Shown piece after piece: positions 24,889 through 39,800 of a DNA stretch of 64,000 nt. The notes under the pieces were generated by a model, which made no database searches, was not told the DNA's origin, and saw only the letters and a program-made list of their open reading frames with translations. Position numbers and translations under genes: made by a program. Within the stretch, counting starts at the first letter, position 1. The number at the start of each line of letters is the position of its first letter. Source of the stretch: Lagopus muta (taxonomy: Eukaryota; Chordata; Aves; Galliformes; Phasianidae); contig NC_064439.1 of the NCBI RefSeq assembly GCF_023343835.1, positions 29,737,933-29,801,932 on the forward strand, written 5' to 3'.

Positions 24889-27800
24889 AAAACAAGCCAC
24901 CTTTCCCACTCCCCCCCAAAAAAACACCCCACAACCCAGATCATGAGCTCTATAGATGCTCAGCACTTAAATTAATGTTGCTTTTCAAATGAAGAAAACT
25001 ACCTCATTATTTGTTACGATGAGTGGCAGGTGATCTGGTATGTGCATCATTATAGATGAAGTCTTCTCTAATATTAGGTTTATGGCTCCCTTGGGAAAGA
25101 ATTATGGCACTGCTCATTTTTATTTTCTTAAATGCATATATGCACAGTTTTGGCTGAGGTGGTGTTTTGGTGCTTTGATTGTGGGTTTGTTTGGAATTTA
25201 AATACTGCTAATGAAGCTGTATTAATCTCAGTCCTGCTGCTGTGCAGCAATTGGATATCTGTGTATATGAAATAATTAAAACAAGTAGAAGTCCAAAATT
25301 TGTACAGAAATAGCTATATCATTCCTCTCCAAATGGGTGTAAAACTCCTCCTGAGCACTGTGTTTTGTCTGTGAAATAATAAGTTATTCAGTTACAATTC
25401 TTGTTTGTTTGCACTTGAAAATGCACCATAATTGTAGAATTAAACTTTGCTCTCTTGCATTCAGTGTCCTGCAAATAATCTGTAACTGCTTTGCAATGGT
25501 GTGATGCAGTGTAAGCCATCAGCTATGTACTGAGCAATGTATCCAGCAAAAATATTCCAAAGTAATGAGCACTATATGTTCAAAACTTCTTTCCAGAAAC
25601 GGCTTATAGATAGCAGTTCTAAGGAAGGCTACAAACCAGATAAGCTCAAAGGAGAAATTGAATTCAGAAACATCCATTTCAGTTACCCGTCCAGGCCTGA
25701 TATTACAGTAAGTGTAAATTTCAGATGTAGCTGCTATACTTAAATCTTGCAGCCCACGTGCAAGATTTTTTCTCTAATCCTTTTGTTGCTTTTCTTGTAT
25801 GCTAAATGCATTCCTACCTTTGGAGGTTGTGAGCTGAGGGAAAAAGCAAACATAATGTCAAAAGATAAAGCTGTTTATCTACTACCACTGTCACCACCTG
25901 TGCACTATTCTTCTGTGCAGGATAAAGCTAAGAAAAGTTTTTGTGTTGCTCCTACTCTGAATTTCTGTGTACAAGATTGATGATAAATGAAATAAGGGTT
26001 TTCTTTGTTGTTGCCCCTCCCCCCCCCCCCCCTTCCCAAATACTTATCACTAAAACTCCCACACCTTACAGTTAAGCCTTGGAGTTGCTCTTTGCAGTCT
26101 CCTGGTTGTTCTGAATTGTCGTGATTTGCTGCATGAGGAATTGACCTGTGAGATAGTTAGGCTTTGTAACAGCATGCCTCCAGATGAATCCAGTCTTGCC
26201 TCTCCAAACATACATTAGCAAATCTAATGCTATTCTGGACAAGTGTTAAAATTGCTCTTCAATAAGCAAATGTTCATATCCTCTGCCAGCTGAACTTCCT
26301 CAGTAATTGTATCGTGCAGTGTTATTTCGTTGTCATGGTGATCTAATCCTGTGGTGATACAGTTGTTTATTGTTGAGTATGGTAGAGATAAACCAACAGT
26401 TTGTAATCCTTTGAAGACATTTATAATAATGAAAGAATGATTTGCCACAGTTCTTTGATGATTAAGAAACCAGTAGAAGTAAAGATTTCAAGTGTCAACA
26501 ATTGAGGACCGAATATGCCAACTGACAGACGAGGATGGGGAATTTCATTTCACTATGGCTGTCTCTTTGGATGTGTCACTTCAGTTATCTGGAGTCTGTC
26601 CCATCACACATCAAATCCTTTTCCAGAACAAAGAGCACCAAAGGATGGAACCAGATTTGGGCTCTCTGCCTAAATGAAGGTTTTTTATTTTACTCTTGGC
26701 TCAGAAACCAGAGGTGACAGGGCAGCCTTCATCAGACCATTAATTGTTCTTCCTAGAAACACTCTCCAGGCAGATAAGCCTTGTATTGAGCCTGCAAGCT
26801 AAAAGGGAGGAAAATAAGGAATGTTTTGTCATCTTTCCCAATTCTACAACAACTTTCTCTGCTAATAGCATTAGTTATTTAATAGAGTAAAAAAGAAACA
26901 GCAAAGATGTTTAGAAGTTATCTAGTCTCCCAGGCAATTGATGTAACATGGTGTAATCTCCCCTTTGTAGACTAAACTAGATCAGAGTTTTAAGAAGTCC
27001 AGCAATTGCCAGTTAATTTTGATAACATCTTACCTGATAGGAGAGTTAGACAATTGGGTGATTGTAATTATTTGCACCTGGTATTCAGAATGTAGCTCTA
27101 GCTTGGTAATGTAGGTATCATGACGTCAGCTTCTGAAAGACACAGACCTCACTGGTTGTGACACAGGGAAAGGAGAGCAATATTGTAATCATTTTGATCT
27201 CTCATTACAAAAACATGTGTGGGCAAAATTATAAATCAACCCGGTATAAACAAGAAGAGTTCCCATGGCAGCCAAATATTTTGGCAAGAACACAGCATTA
27301 CTCATGTATAAAATTGACATATTTTGAGGTAAAATATTCCCAAATGTGAAAATGGCAACAAAGGTACCATTCATTTGTATTTTGTCCCTAGTTTTCTGAG
27401 GCTATTAGCAATAAGGTTGGAGGTTTATTAAGGACTTTCCAACTATTACCTTGTCAAAACAACCTTTTACATTCAAAAAATAGAGGAAAGCAAACTTGTT
27501 TCTCAGCAATAGTATTTCAAAGGTGCTAAATATTTTATTTCAAGATTCATAACTAAACACTGGAAAATGGAGAATCAGGAGAGCATAAGTCCCCGAATCT
27601 GCTGCCAAATCTCACCAATCACAGAAGCAGAGCAATCAGGTTTAGAATACCAGGGCTATGTCTCTCTCTATTAGTTGGTATGTGTTTTCTCAGGAATTTC
27701 CCCAGGTGCTGAAATGCAATTGTCAGTGCTGGAGGGAACTCTTAAAATGCTTCTTGGCATGAACTTGGTCTGTTCCAGTTATCAATCTTCTCAAATAACT

Positions 27801-30800
27801 CCCAGGCTTGGTTTGGTAGCTAAAAGAGACCAGAAATCATTCCCAAAAGACAGGTTGTATGTAGCTATCCTATTTCAAAAACTAAAACACTACACAAGCA
27901 CAAATGCAAACTCTTCTTCTATCAGTGCACCCAGAATATTCCCAGATATGCTTAATTTACTGATAATGCACAGCACTTAAACTATGCCCCTTTGCCACTG
28001 CCTTGATTATTGCTACAATTACCTTGATAGGCTGTTTTCTAATCAAATTTGTCAAACTGAGATATATATGTTTGTTTGTTTGCTTTTCTAGATCCTCAAA
28101 GGTCTAAACTTGAAAGTTCAAACTGGGAAGACCATTGCTTTAGTTGGTGCTAGTGGCTGTGGGAAAAGCACCACTGTTCAGCTGCTGCAAAGATTCTATG
28201 ATCCTGACCAAGGAGAAGTGAGTACTCTTAAGCGTGCTGTAGTTTAAGGGATTTGGAGGAGGAGGAAGGGTTGGGGAGCAGCACAACACACTAGTAAGAT
28301 ACGTGTAAGTTTTCCATGTTGACTGAATCTTTGACTGTTGATCAAATCTGAGCATTTCTCTTTGTATGTATGTATTTCCATAATTTAAACTTCAAATGAA
28401 CCATCTTTTTCTGGAGGCCTGACTTCATTGTTCTCCCCCTTCTTTGTGATACCAATAGTAAGTACCACAAGTCTATAAAATTGTATCTATTCAAATTTAT
28501 TTTCATTAACATGTTTTTTAAGATACTGCATTTGTTTTGAAGCAAAGTAGTATCCAACAAAACTTTTTGCATTTTTTTTTTTCATTGGTCATAAATTGGA
28601 GAGAGTTTTCCTATTTAAGTAGTCTTTTTCCTGTCTTATTTTTCCTCTATCTGCTATACCACAGCAAAATTTTCCACCATCACTCATCATTCCGTCATTG
28701 CTCCATGCAATCAGGGAATGGTAAATTCTTCTCAGAAACTTCCAAGGTGGACACAAAATGGAGAAAAATAGTACTAACATTTGAGTGCTCTTAAATACTG
28801 AGCTATCACTGCATTCGAGATAGTTATCAATTATCAGCATAGTAGCTTCTTAAACTTGATATTTCTGTGGTTCATTCCTACCTGTGTTTCAATTTACTGT
28901 TCCTCTCCTGTGCTGATTTTCCAAATATTTTGAGGATCACATTGCAAATGATCTAGTAAAAGAAAAATGACCTCCCATTTATTTTGACTTGGGTTGTTTC
29001 TTTGTGGGGTAAAGCACAGCCACAGAAGCAATTGCATAGCTATAGCTGGGAAGACCATAAGACAATAAACTGTGGCATGGAGGCATGTAAACAGGGTAAA
29101 AAGCCTATAGGAAAGCTGGAAAACTCTTAAGCCAGATTTGTTCTCAGACTGAATAGTTACTGAATAAAAACCTAACGTCTTCTCTAGTTATGCTGCTCCT
29201 CACCATTTTATATGTTTTGCAGCAGATGCAAAAACTTCTGTTGTTGCTGCTTCACCATTTTTGTCCTCGTAGCTGATACTTATTTAATAAAAATTATTCA
29301 ACATTTTATAAGTAGAATGTATTTCCTCAGCTCCTCACCATACATTTTTAATCTCAGGTCACCTTAGATGGTCGGGATATTCGGACACTTAATGTGAAAT
29401 GGCTAAGAGAAAATATTGGTATTGTGAGCCAGGAACCTGTTTTGTTTGCAACAACAATAGCTGAGAACATTCGCTATGGCAGAGAAGACATTTCTGATGC
29501 TGACATTGAACAAGCAGCCAAGGAAGCCAATGCTTTTGACTTCATATCTCGACTGCCTGATGTGAGTTTATGAAATTTTTTTGGAGTAGAATAATGAAAG
29601 ATCCATTTAGGCTGGTGTCCTGTTTCTGGCAGAGAGAGCATGAGAATTTAAGTTGTGGTATAACTGCCCAAAACACTCTTACTAGTCTTCAGCTCAGGGA
29701 CACTGCTTTTGCTTGGTTCCCCTCAAAGGATTTGCGCTAAATCTGGAAAAAATATCAATGCATTAACTGAGGAAGAAGGAAGCTATATTACCACACGTGC
29801 TGTTCTCACATAGCCTGGGAGGAGTTGGGCTTTGAAAGAGAAGATGTAGAAATCTAGTACTTTGTCAGGAGAAGCCTGTACATTCAGTAGAAAATAGGAA
29901 AGGAAAGTGAAAAAGCATGACCTGAACTAAGGCTGCTTTTAGCAGCTGAGTGCTTTAGCTTTCCGTAAATTGATATTCATGGCTTTGAGCTCCTTCAGAT
30001 GCTTTACACCTATTAGATGTGTGCATATATAAATATGTAAATATATATAAATGTAAATATACAATAATTAATATAATAATAATAATAATATATAAATGTA
30101 AATAAATATATAAATATGTGTATGTGTGTATATATGCGTGTTATATGTATATAAACATATGCAGCCCTTGGCAAATGCAGAGATGGCTTTTATGGGCTTG
30201 TCATGGGAAAAATCCAGGATTTGGACCATTCTTAGGCAAGCAGTAAAGATTGGGACTTTAAAGGAACATAAATTCAAATGTTGACATGTCAAGTGTGTAA
30301 TGGGGTAGGAGGGCTTGGCTAAGGCCTAAGCATCTGGATATAGTTGTGTGTTTGCTCTGATTATGTTTAAGTCAGTCAGATAAACATATCTCTTGTCTAG
30401 AAAATGATTGCTTTTAGTAGTGCAGAGAAATGAGGATTTCTTTCTAGAGGTGTCCCAACTTCTTTTTTAAACATTTTTCTCAGAAATTTAACACCATGGT
30501 AGGAGAGAGAGGAGCTCAGCTGAGTGGAGGACAGAAGCAGCGAATAGCTATTGCTCGTGCCCTGGCAAGAAATCCAAAGATTCTTCTTCTGGATGAAGCT
30601 ACATCCGCTCTAGATACTCAAAGTGAATATGTAGTTCAAGCAGCTCTTGATAAGGTAAGGGTCATGCTATTGAATCTGTCAATGACCATAAATATGTTCA
30701 GTAGCAATTAAAAACTAACTTACAGTTTTTAGAGCAGCTTTCCATTGGAATCATGCAAACTGGAAAACAAAATTTAGATTTAACCCCCAGTCTTGGGGTT

Positions 30801-33800
30801 AAAATGGAATTTCAAACAATTCTAATTAGGAATAATTTCAGTTGTCTTTAGTAATTAGCAATAACAGTAAAAAAACACTTATGTAGCTAGAACCTATGCT
30901 TCCTTTTCAAGTCAGACGTTCATTTGTTGGTGAAATACGGTTAGCATGTTAGGAAGGCAAGTCATGAGGATTGAATGGCCTTTTTCAGATAGAATAACAG
31001 CAATGTATCGTACAGTGTTCTTCATACTGGTTCTTTGTTGCACAGTTGTTTCATAATTTTCAGAAAGTTCTTGGAATTGAGACATTTTCTTTCTTTACAG
31101 AAACTGAGTGCACTTCAGACCCCCACACAGAGCATAAAGCAGAGCCAGTTGCTATAATCTGTTGCTCCATTTTTTTTTTTTTTAATCAGTCCACTGCTCA
31201 AGCTGCTAGGTCATACCTGTACCTCTAGACCCTCCAGCTCACAGTCCTTTCCTCACAGCCCTATTACATCAACAGTTTCAGGATGCAGTGGACACTTTTC
31301 AAAAATTGATAATAAACAACCCTGCGTGGCTGGACTGGAGTGTTGTTTCATGTATCAAATAATTAATGTCTTAAAAACCAAAGTGAAAAATCCTGCCTTT
31401 CATTTCAGTAGTTATGAACAGAGAATTACAAGTATGGCTCAAGTGAAATACAGAATTTACCACCTTTATCACCAATCAGTTTAAATCTGAGGTAATATGT
31501 AGCTGCTAAATTCATGTCACTGTACTGATGTTATTAAATCTGAGATAGTATGAAGATGCCAAAGTAACTTTCATCTAATCTGACTTGCGTAGGTGAGACT
31601 ACTACTGTGTAAACAAGCACTATAATGACTCTGCTTCAACTATAATCTAGTCTTCTTTTGCATGTTCTTTAATTCTGAGTATGTACTCACTTCTTCCAGA
31701 AGCATATTTTTTGATTTAGTGGATAACAGAGATTGCCAAATTAAGGCAATTGTTCTATATGCTCTGTCTTCTCAAAACACATGGAATGAACCCTGAATCA
31801 TAACTTACTCATCTTTATACAGCTGTTTGATGTCCGTCAATGTAGTCTCTGAAGGGGATTTATGAATTTCTTCTCACATTCCGTTAATGGAAAAAGTGGT
31901 GCTAACATCAGTCATTATTTCCACAACTGAGGAACTATTAACCTCACAAATGCACACCACTTCTGAGCAGTTGTATGTAGATGCTTATAGTAAGATGCTT
32001 TTTGGATAACCTTTCATTTTTTGAAGTATTTTGCTTGTTCTGGTCACAAGTCTCAGCTGGAGTGATTGAAGACTCTGCACTTCTACATATTAGGGCACAG
32101 CATGGAAACCACCCAGAACTGAGCTCTTGCGAAGGCTTGTAGTGACTCACATCAGATCACTGAGCCCCAAGAATCCAAATTTCCTTGGAGTAGTTCTTCT
32201 ACGAAGCTGTCATCTTCTCCACACTTTTCACAACTTACAGTGCTGGTGCACTGTACTTGAGCAGCAAGTAACTTTTGGCAGTTTCCATGGCTACACAGCA
32301 TACTTGTTGCACAACTACCTTTTGGTCTTTCCTTTCTCCAAATCTCTACCTGCTCCAGGTGTCAGCAAGGAGGGAAGAAATTTCTCTGGCAGCTGCAGGC
32401 TGGCATGTGCACAGTCACTGCGTGAGAGATGTGCCTACAACTTGGCTGCATTTGAAAGCTGCAGGGCATTGGAGCATATAATCTGCAGACCTATCTTGGG
32501 ACAATCTAGCTGCAAAATTGAGACTGTATTAGTTGAACATTTGAGAAGTAACTTATTTCAAAGGACTGGAAGAGGGTTTTGGGGAGTGACTAAAGCACCT
32601 TTCTGATTCCAACTGTGCTCCACTACTCTGCAATTTTCTGTAAAGTCTTTTCAGAAGTCATGCAAATGTTACACTTCCTAAAAATATACTTGTACAAAAT
32701 TTTTTTTAAGTTTGGATATTTTTGTATTATAAATGCCTAAAATAACCTTGATTTATCAGTTGTAGTCGTGCACATTTTAATGTAAACTGCTATTGTTTTT
32801 ATGCAAGGCTCGGACTGGACGTACCACTATTGTGATTGCACACAGATTGTCTACCATCAGGACTGCTGACACTATTGCTGCATTTGAGAAAGGCATTGTG
32901 GTTGAACAAGGAACACACAGTGAACTCATGTTGCAGAAGGGAGTCTACTATTCTCTTGTAATGCAGCAAGTAAGGGCAAATCATTTACCATTCTTATCCT
33001 TTTCATCTAACTGTGTCATTTCTTTTGGATGCTAGCCTATTGCTGTGCCATTACACACCAAAACATTTGTCCCATAAATATCAGTGGCCATTTGCTTGAA
33101 GCAGCAGCAGTCATGAGAAATGATTTTCACTCTTATTTCTTCCTGCTCAAAATGTCTTTTGATCATATATCCTGAATTCTCACTAGAGCGGAAGCAATGA
33201 TGTTCAAGATGATGGTACGTCAGAAGAAGATGAAGAAACTGAAGCCGAGGAATATGAGGAAAATGACAAAAGTAGTTCTGTGGAGAAACTGAATCTTAAA
33301 GATCACTTTGAAGAACCAGTGATAACTGGGAGAGGCAGCATTCGTAGAAGATCCAGCAGATACAAGAGCAAAAGATCCTCTTCTAAGAAAAAGTCCTCTA
33401 AAAAGAAGAAAAAAAAAGAGCTGGAGGTTGGTATTAAAGCTTTCAACTTAGATTTTAGTGATTGTATGTAAGCATAATCATAAACCACGTAATTTTAATT
33501 ATTTTTAGATAGCTGACAGTCACGCAACCTCTTCTCTGATCCTACCACAGGCTGTACTCACCAGGTTGAGTATTTGCCCCAGGAATATGAGGTAATCATG
33601 TACATCTTACCAAAACTTCACTTCAACATTATTAATGTAGTGAGATAAATATAAAGTTAGGGAAAGTTTTGTTGTTTATTTATCAAACTTCTTATAACTA
33701 GGACATTATTTTAGTGTCAGTGAAATTTTAATTCTATCCAATTAAAACATTAGATTTCAGTTGCAAGATTCTTCTTTACCTTGTAGTACTTTCCAGTGCT

Positions 33801-36800
33801 GATATTAGTGGATAACATAGTCTATGGGATGTGCTTGCTAAGCTTTAATGCACTTTTGAATATCATAGTGCATGCGTATCATAAAGAAAATATATATTAA
33901 GACCATAAAGTTTTGAACTGTTAATGAAACAACTCTATCTCCCCCAGCTCTGCTTTCCTGCAGCCTCTCAATCTCTGACTCAGTATATGCTCTCAAAATT
34001 CAGTTCTGGATATTTACAGTCAAATAGTACATTTTAATTAACCAATATCAAGCAAGAATAAAAGTCATGAAATTTGAAAAGCAAACCTTGATTTGTCAAA
34101 GTTGAGTAAAGCTTGCTGACTACAGTTCATAAAAGAGCTTTAGTGATCTCTGGGTTAGACTAAAGGTAGGCAGGTCAAAAGAAGCTTAACTTTACTATTT
34201 TTGTACTGCTTGGATTCCAGTAATTTTTCACATGAAATGCACTGAAAAAGTTGACAGGAGTTGTGTGATTATTTTTTTTTTTTTTTTAATTACTTGGGGT
34301 TTTTATTTGTTTTTAATTTTTTTTTTTTTTTTAACTTCAGGACCCTCAAATTGAAGAAGTATAAATTTTTAAGCAAAAATCTTGAATTTTTGGAAATCCA
34401 TGAAATTTTAGATTTCATCTGGATTTCATCTGTAAGATAACATCTGATTATTTAATCTACTTTTATAAACCTTAGTTTACTTTGTATCTATATTCCTTAA
34501 ACCTTCGTTTACTTTGTATCTATATTCCTTCTCCTTTGAGTATGGATTCTGGTTAACACATACTTCAAACAATGTGAAGGGACTGATCGATTCCTATTAT
34601 CACAAGAAGATACATATCTTCAAAAAAGAAGACTCTTTACTTAGTATAGTTTAAGACTTCATTTCAGAATGTTGTGGGTGGACGTTCATGCTTATGAATT
34701 ACGTATTCATCACATTCACAAGTTTAAGAAACGTCCAACTGTTGTAATTAATTATTAAAAAAAAATCAGTCCACTTTCATGTCTGAGGCTTTAGCCACCC
34801 TAATTTGGCATCTGAAGCACTGCATAAAATAACCAGGAAACCAGTAGTTTACCATAACTCTGCCTTACATTTTGTCCCATTTCCAATATTTTCAGTTTTT
34901 GCTTTTCCAAAACTGCTCCTGTAAAGGCGCAGACACTTGAATAAATAAGTAAAGCAGAACAGGGCATTTTTTATACTTTCAAAGGAGATATAGGGTAACT
35001 CACTATTATCCATGCCTCTTTCATGCTCTTGGTGATGATGCATAGATGACATCTATACTCAATTGTGTTACTGCCAGCCCACTAGCATTCAGCTGAACTC
35101 GAGGGATTTTTTTCTTGGCTCTAAACAGCAAGAATTGTATAAAATTCTTTATAATGATGCAAGTGTTAAAGTTGCCATTCATGCCAACCAATCCTGACTT
35201 TTCATTGAAATGTACTGACCATCATTCTCCCCTCATAACTTAGCTGTTTGTTACGTTTTTTTCTTCAAACTTTTACTGTGCTGTTGAAGTTCTGGAATAT
35301 GGAGAAGCAAAGCTACAGATCTCCAGTATGCTTGTTCACTTTGAGTGCAAAGAGAGGGCTTTCAGTAGTTTATGAAGACAGTTTACTACTCAAAACCTAA
35401 TGAATTCCTGCTGCCTGTGAATTCTCACATTCTGCAACTTTCCAAGGAAAAATTGCATTCTTCTTTTTCTTTTTTTCAGGAAGAAAATCTCCCTGCTGTG
35501 CCTTACTCAAGAATCCTGGCTCTGAATAAACCTGAGTGGCTATATGTACTACTGGGAGTGATTGCTGCTGCTGTCTCAGGTGGGGTCCATCCTGCATTTG
35601 CTGTTATATTTGGAAAAATCATTGGGGTAAGTTTTTGCAAATGGGCTGCAACCTTGAATTTCATTCATGCTCTGCTAGTATGCAAGGTTAGATGAGACTC
35701 ATTTGTGTAAATGTAGGTCCCTTGTCTCTCCTAAAGGTATCTCATGTATCCAGGAGCATGTAGAGAGGTGTTGGATGTCTGTTTAGAAAACGGAATTACT
35801 GATGCTGCTCCAAAAGTAATACCTCCTATTTTATTATTTTTGCTCATGATGTCAGAGAAGGATGTCAGTAGTATGGCAGTAGACACCAAACCTTCCTGCT
35901 AATATTCCATGCTGTTTTGTTGATGTGTGATGCATAGCAGCAGAGGGGCAGTCTGACAGGCTGGTGTCTGACATCAAAGTGAGTATGATGCAAAGATACA
36001 AATTTCGATTCCCCTATGCAGAAAACGTGGCACCCACTGACATTCATTGATGCTTGCTAAATGTTCGTGGAGATCAAATGGTGGATGTTAGAGCAGTGAG
36101 GTGATGGGCGATGCATTTCGGGAGTGGGAACAGCAATATGAGAGGCAAGTCACATTCTGGATATCTGTACGTGGCTGTCATACCACAAAATGAAGAGCAT
36201 CTTGATCAGTTCATTGTAGATTAGCACCAGGGAACTGTGTATGGAGCTAAGTGTCATCTTCAGTGAGTTGGAAATGATTGTGGCAGCGTTTGAATATCAC
36301 ACAGTTTACTCCAAATGGATCTCGCGAATGTTCACACAGCAACAGAAAGAACCCAATATTCAAGTTTGTGAGGAACTGTTGAACAAATACGAAGCTGAAA
36401 GCAGCAGTTTTCTGGATCACATTATTTCTAGTGACAAGATGTGCTGTCACCACCACGATCCAGAGTCAAAACAGCAGTCTGTGGAGTGGCAATATGTAAT
36501 TATCCATCAAAGAAGTTCAAGATGCAGCTCTCAATGGGTTAAGCAATTCTTGCTGTTTTTTGGGATAGGAAAGGAACAGTCCTGGATTTCCTGGAACCTG
36601 GACAGACCACAAACTCTGACTGCTACGTTGCAACACTGACTAAGATGAAGGCTCCAATTGCCAGGATCAGGCTAGAGAAGATAACCTTTCTCTTACCAGA
36701 CCCCGTGCCGTTTAGAAGACAATGGAGAACATGGAGGCTGAGCATTGCTTATCTGGAGGTTGTAGTCTGGAACTGGCAAACAGCAACAATGACCATGAAG

Positions 36801-39800
36801 AAGACAATGATGACATGGTCTGTCTCTCAGGCATCCTTTTATGCCTGCTGGGTTTTAAGGTGCACAGTCCCAAGGTTATAAACAAGCAATTTCGCACTAC
36901 CAAGTTTGTCAATGATAAGTTTGAATCAAAAAGTTTCTTGCAGGAAAGGTAGGTTGTTTTTTCTGCAAAGCAAGGCTATCATGTGAGAGAACAGGATCTC
37001 ATACTCACTGATATCAGCCTTCAACTGGTTATCATGGTGGTGGCCTTGCACTACAAGTGTTTGAGGCACACCAAGCAACCCCAGAAAGTCAGTGTTTATT
37101 GCTGGTCCTTTACAAGGCTCTTGCTCATTGCTGGTAAAAATGCACAGCTAATGATGGTGACTCTGTTGAAAAATTAGTGTTTTGTAGCTGATAATTTGCT
37201 CTATCAAATGATGTTATTGTGCTCTTTGCATCTGTTGGAGCTTCCATGGAAATAAATAGGAGGCATTACTTCCAGCGCAACCTACATACATTCATTACTG
37301 TTTTGGGAAATTGGATACTGGTATTTTTCTGATAGGTTTCATTTGTCTTCTCCAGTTCATGCATGTTTGGATCAGAACTTCTTTCTAATTGAAATGTTTT
37401 GTCTATTTTCCATTCCCCTTACGTTTTGTATAAAGCACATGTCTGTCTTTTAGGCCTCAAGCTGTTCTTGTAAATATGTTAGGTTTGTTTCAGTGGTGTA
37501 TGCACCCTTTGCTTAAGCTTGCCCCTAGAGCTTTTGATATTCTTTTTGGTTTTTACTTAAATTCTTAGAAGTTAGCTCAGATAATTTTGAAAGGCACTGA
37601 TAATGGACTTTGTAAACAAATTGCTGCCTCTTATTATGAGGGGACTGGAGTCTCCTGTGCATTTCCTGTGCATTTTCAAACTTTGAAACTTACCAGTGCA
37701 GGTACAGTGACCATCTTGGAGAAGACTGGAAGGAGAACCTGATGGAAAATGATAGGATTTCTAGGCAGCTTGATGGCTGATAGATTCTGTTGCTCCAACA
37801 GATGAATCACCTATTATTTTTCATTGGAAGTGATCCTCTAGAGGTGGGGTGCAGTGTGACTGCACTTGGCTGACAAAGAAAAGGAGAAATATCTGGAGCT
37901 AGTGGAATGACTTAGTGTGAGATGTAAGCTAAACAGAAAGCTGAAATGTCTTCTGGCCTTCAACAGAAAATTGAGTGCAGTCTCATTTCAGGATCCAGAA
38001 TATATGTTATGAGAAATTAAAGAGGTCAAGTTTCTTGAGATGAAGGTTGGTTTATGTAGCTGGCAGCCACTGCATATGTATTCATTTGGGTTGTTCTTTT
38101 TTTTCTCCTGCACAGGCTTTTCAAGAAGAAGATCCAGAAAGGAGGAATAAAAACACTGTGGTACTTTCTCTAATGTTTCTTTTACTTGGAGTGATTACCT
38201 TAGCAACATACATAATCCAAGTAAGTGTCACCATGCTGAAATGTTAGAAGTTCTCAACTCTCCAATAGAATGCAGGTATACCTCATATCAGTGCACTTTG
38301 AGAAGCAAAACATCAAGCAGAGCTTATGAAAACATGCGTAAATGCGAAGGCTGATCCTGAGATACATGATTTGTATTGATGTACTTACTTAAATATATGG
38401 CTATGTTTTCTGTTGGTTTAAATAAACACAGCTCCACTGAAGGCAGCGTGGATTCAGAATAACTGAAAATGTTTTGGGCCAGGCCACAAAAGTCAAAGTC
38501 TGACATTTCTAATTGACAATTTGCAGACTCTTGCAAAATAAATACAAAATAAGCTCTTATCCTTGCAGAAAGCATTTTTCATACCAACAAAGAAACGCAT
38601 AATTTGCTGTCCTCTTGCTACTCTTTCATAGCTTGCAGGAAATACTGCATATTGATGTCTATACCATAAAGTGCATTGGTAAAACTGCTGCAAGTGTATG
38701 CCTCTGGCAGTGGTTGGAACAGAGGCCAACAATTAGATAAGCTGATTTATCTTGTAATGCTGCTGAGGAATATGAAGAAGTCATTACAATAAAGATCCTG
38801 CCTTCTTTGTCATGTTGCTCCCTTTCTGAGGAAAAACAGTGCTTCAGGTTCCAGGAATGTGAATGGCACTCTTCCCAAGACTTACACATGCGCAGAGGGT
38901 TGTAGGAGACTTTTTGATATAAAAGCATCAGATGAGAAACTGTGAATGTTTTTTCCCTGCAGGGATTCATGTTTGGAAAGTCTGGAGAAATACTAACAAT
39001 GAGACTGCGTTCTTTGTCCTTCAAAGCATTACTTCAGCAGGTATGAATTATGCAGCAAGGGTGTCATGAGAGCCAGATGGCTTTTGCAGGGCTTGCAAGA
39101 TACTTGTACTTGTTTGCTTACAATTGTGCAGTCTGGAGAGAAAAAAAAATAGTCTCTTCTGCCACTAGCTTAGAAAAAATATAACTTTTCTGAGTCTTCT
39201 ATTCCACATGCTACTCAGCTCTGCTGCTACAAATAGTCCAATTTTGAAGTGCTGTCACTGCAAATATGCACATTTCTCACATGCTAGTGTACACATGGTT
39301 TGCAGCTGTTTGTGCTTAGCCAGATTCCTGTAAGGATGAGCAAAAATTTAATCTCCATTTGCTTGAAAATTATGATGCAAGTATATAACATGTGGACTTA
39401 AATCTGTAGGTTTAAATATATGTATTGTAATCCATAGCAAATAGGCAGTCTGGTTAATTTTTAATGAAGAAGTTAAATTTTACCTATTGCATCAAGAATT
39501 AATTGAGAAGAGTGAAGTTACTTGTATTAAACCCTTCCTGTTAATCAGTTCATGCAATTTCATGTTGCTTGCATAGTAGTTTTGCGAATGCGCAACTTAA
39601 TGCGCCGTGTACCTGCTGGGGGCATCCAGCAAGAGCCTGGTTGTTCACAGAATCATCCGAAAGGGAATAGGTGAGGGAAAATTCAAGTGATTGAAAATAT
39701 CACCCATTGCCGTTGGAAAAACAAAGAGGAAGTAAAACCCAAATCTACAAATATGCAAATTTGCAACCTATAAAAAGGGAATATTAACATCTTCAGTCAA

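Noticed and set aside
26019..26032. C14 tract as a G-quadruplex or i-motif regulator
   Set aside because: A single uninterrupted run in an intron with no further G/C tracts arranged for a quadruplex; treated as a simple repeat.
32127..32606. 159-codon open frame in intron 15, the longest frame outside recognised exons
   Set aside because: No domain, no repeats of protein type, no splice or start context, and it lies between two firm exons. It is probably a chance frame, though it would deserve a protein search.
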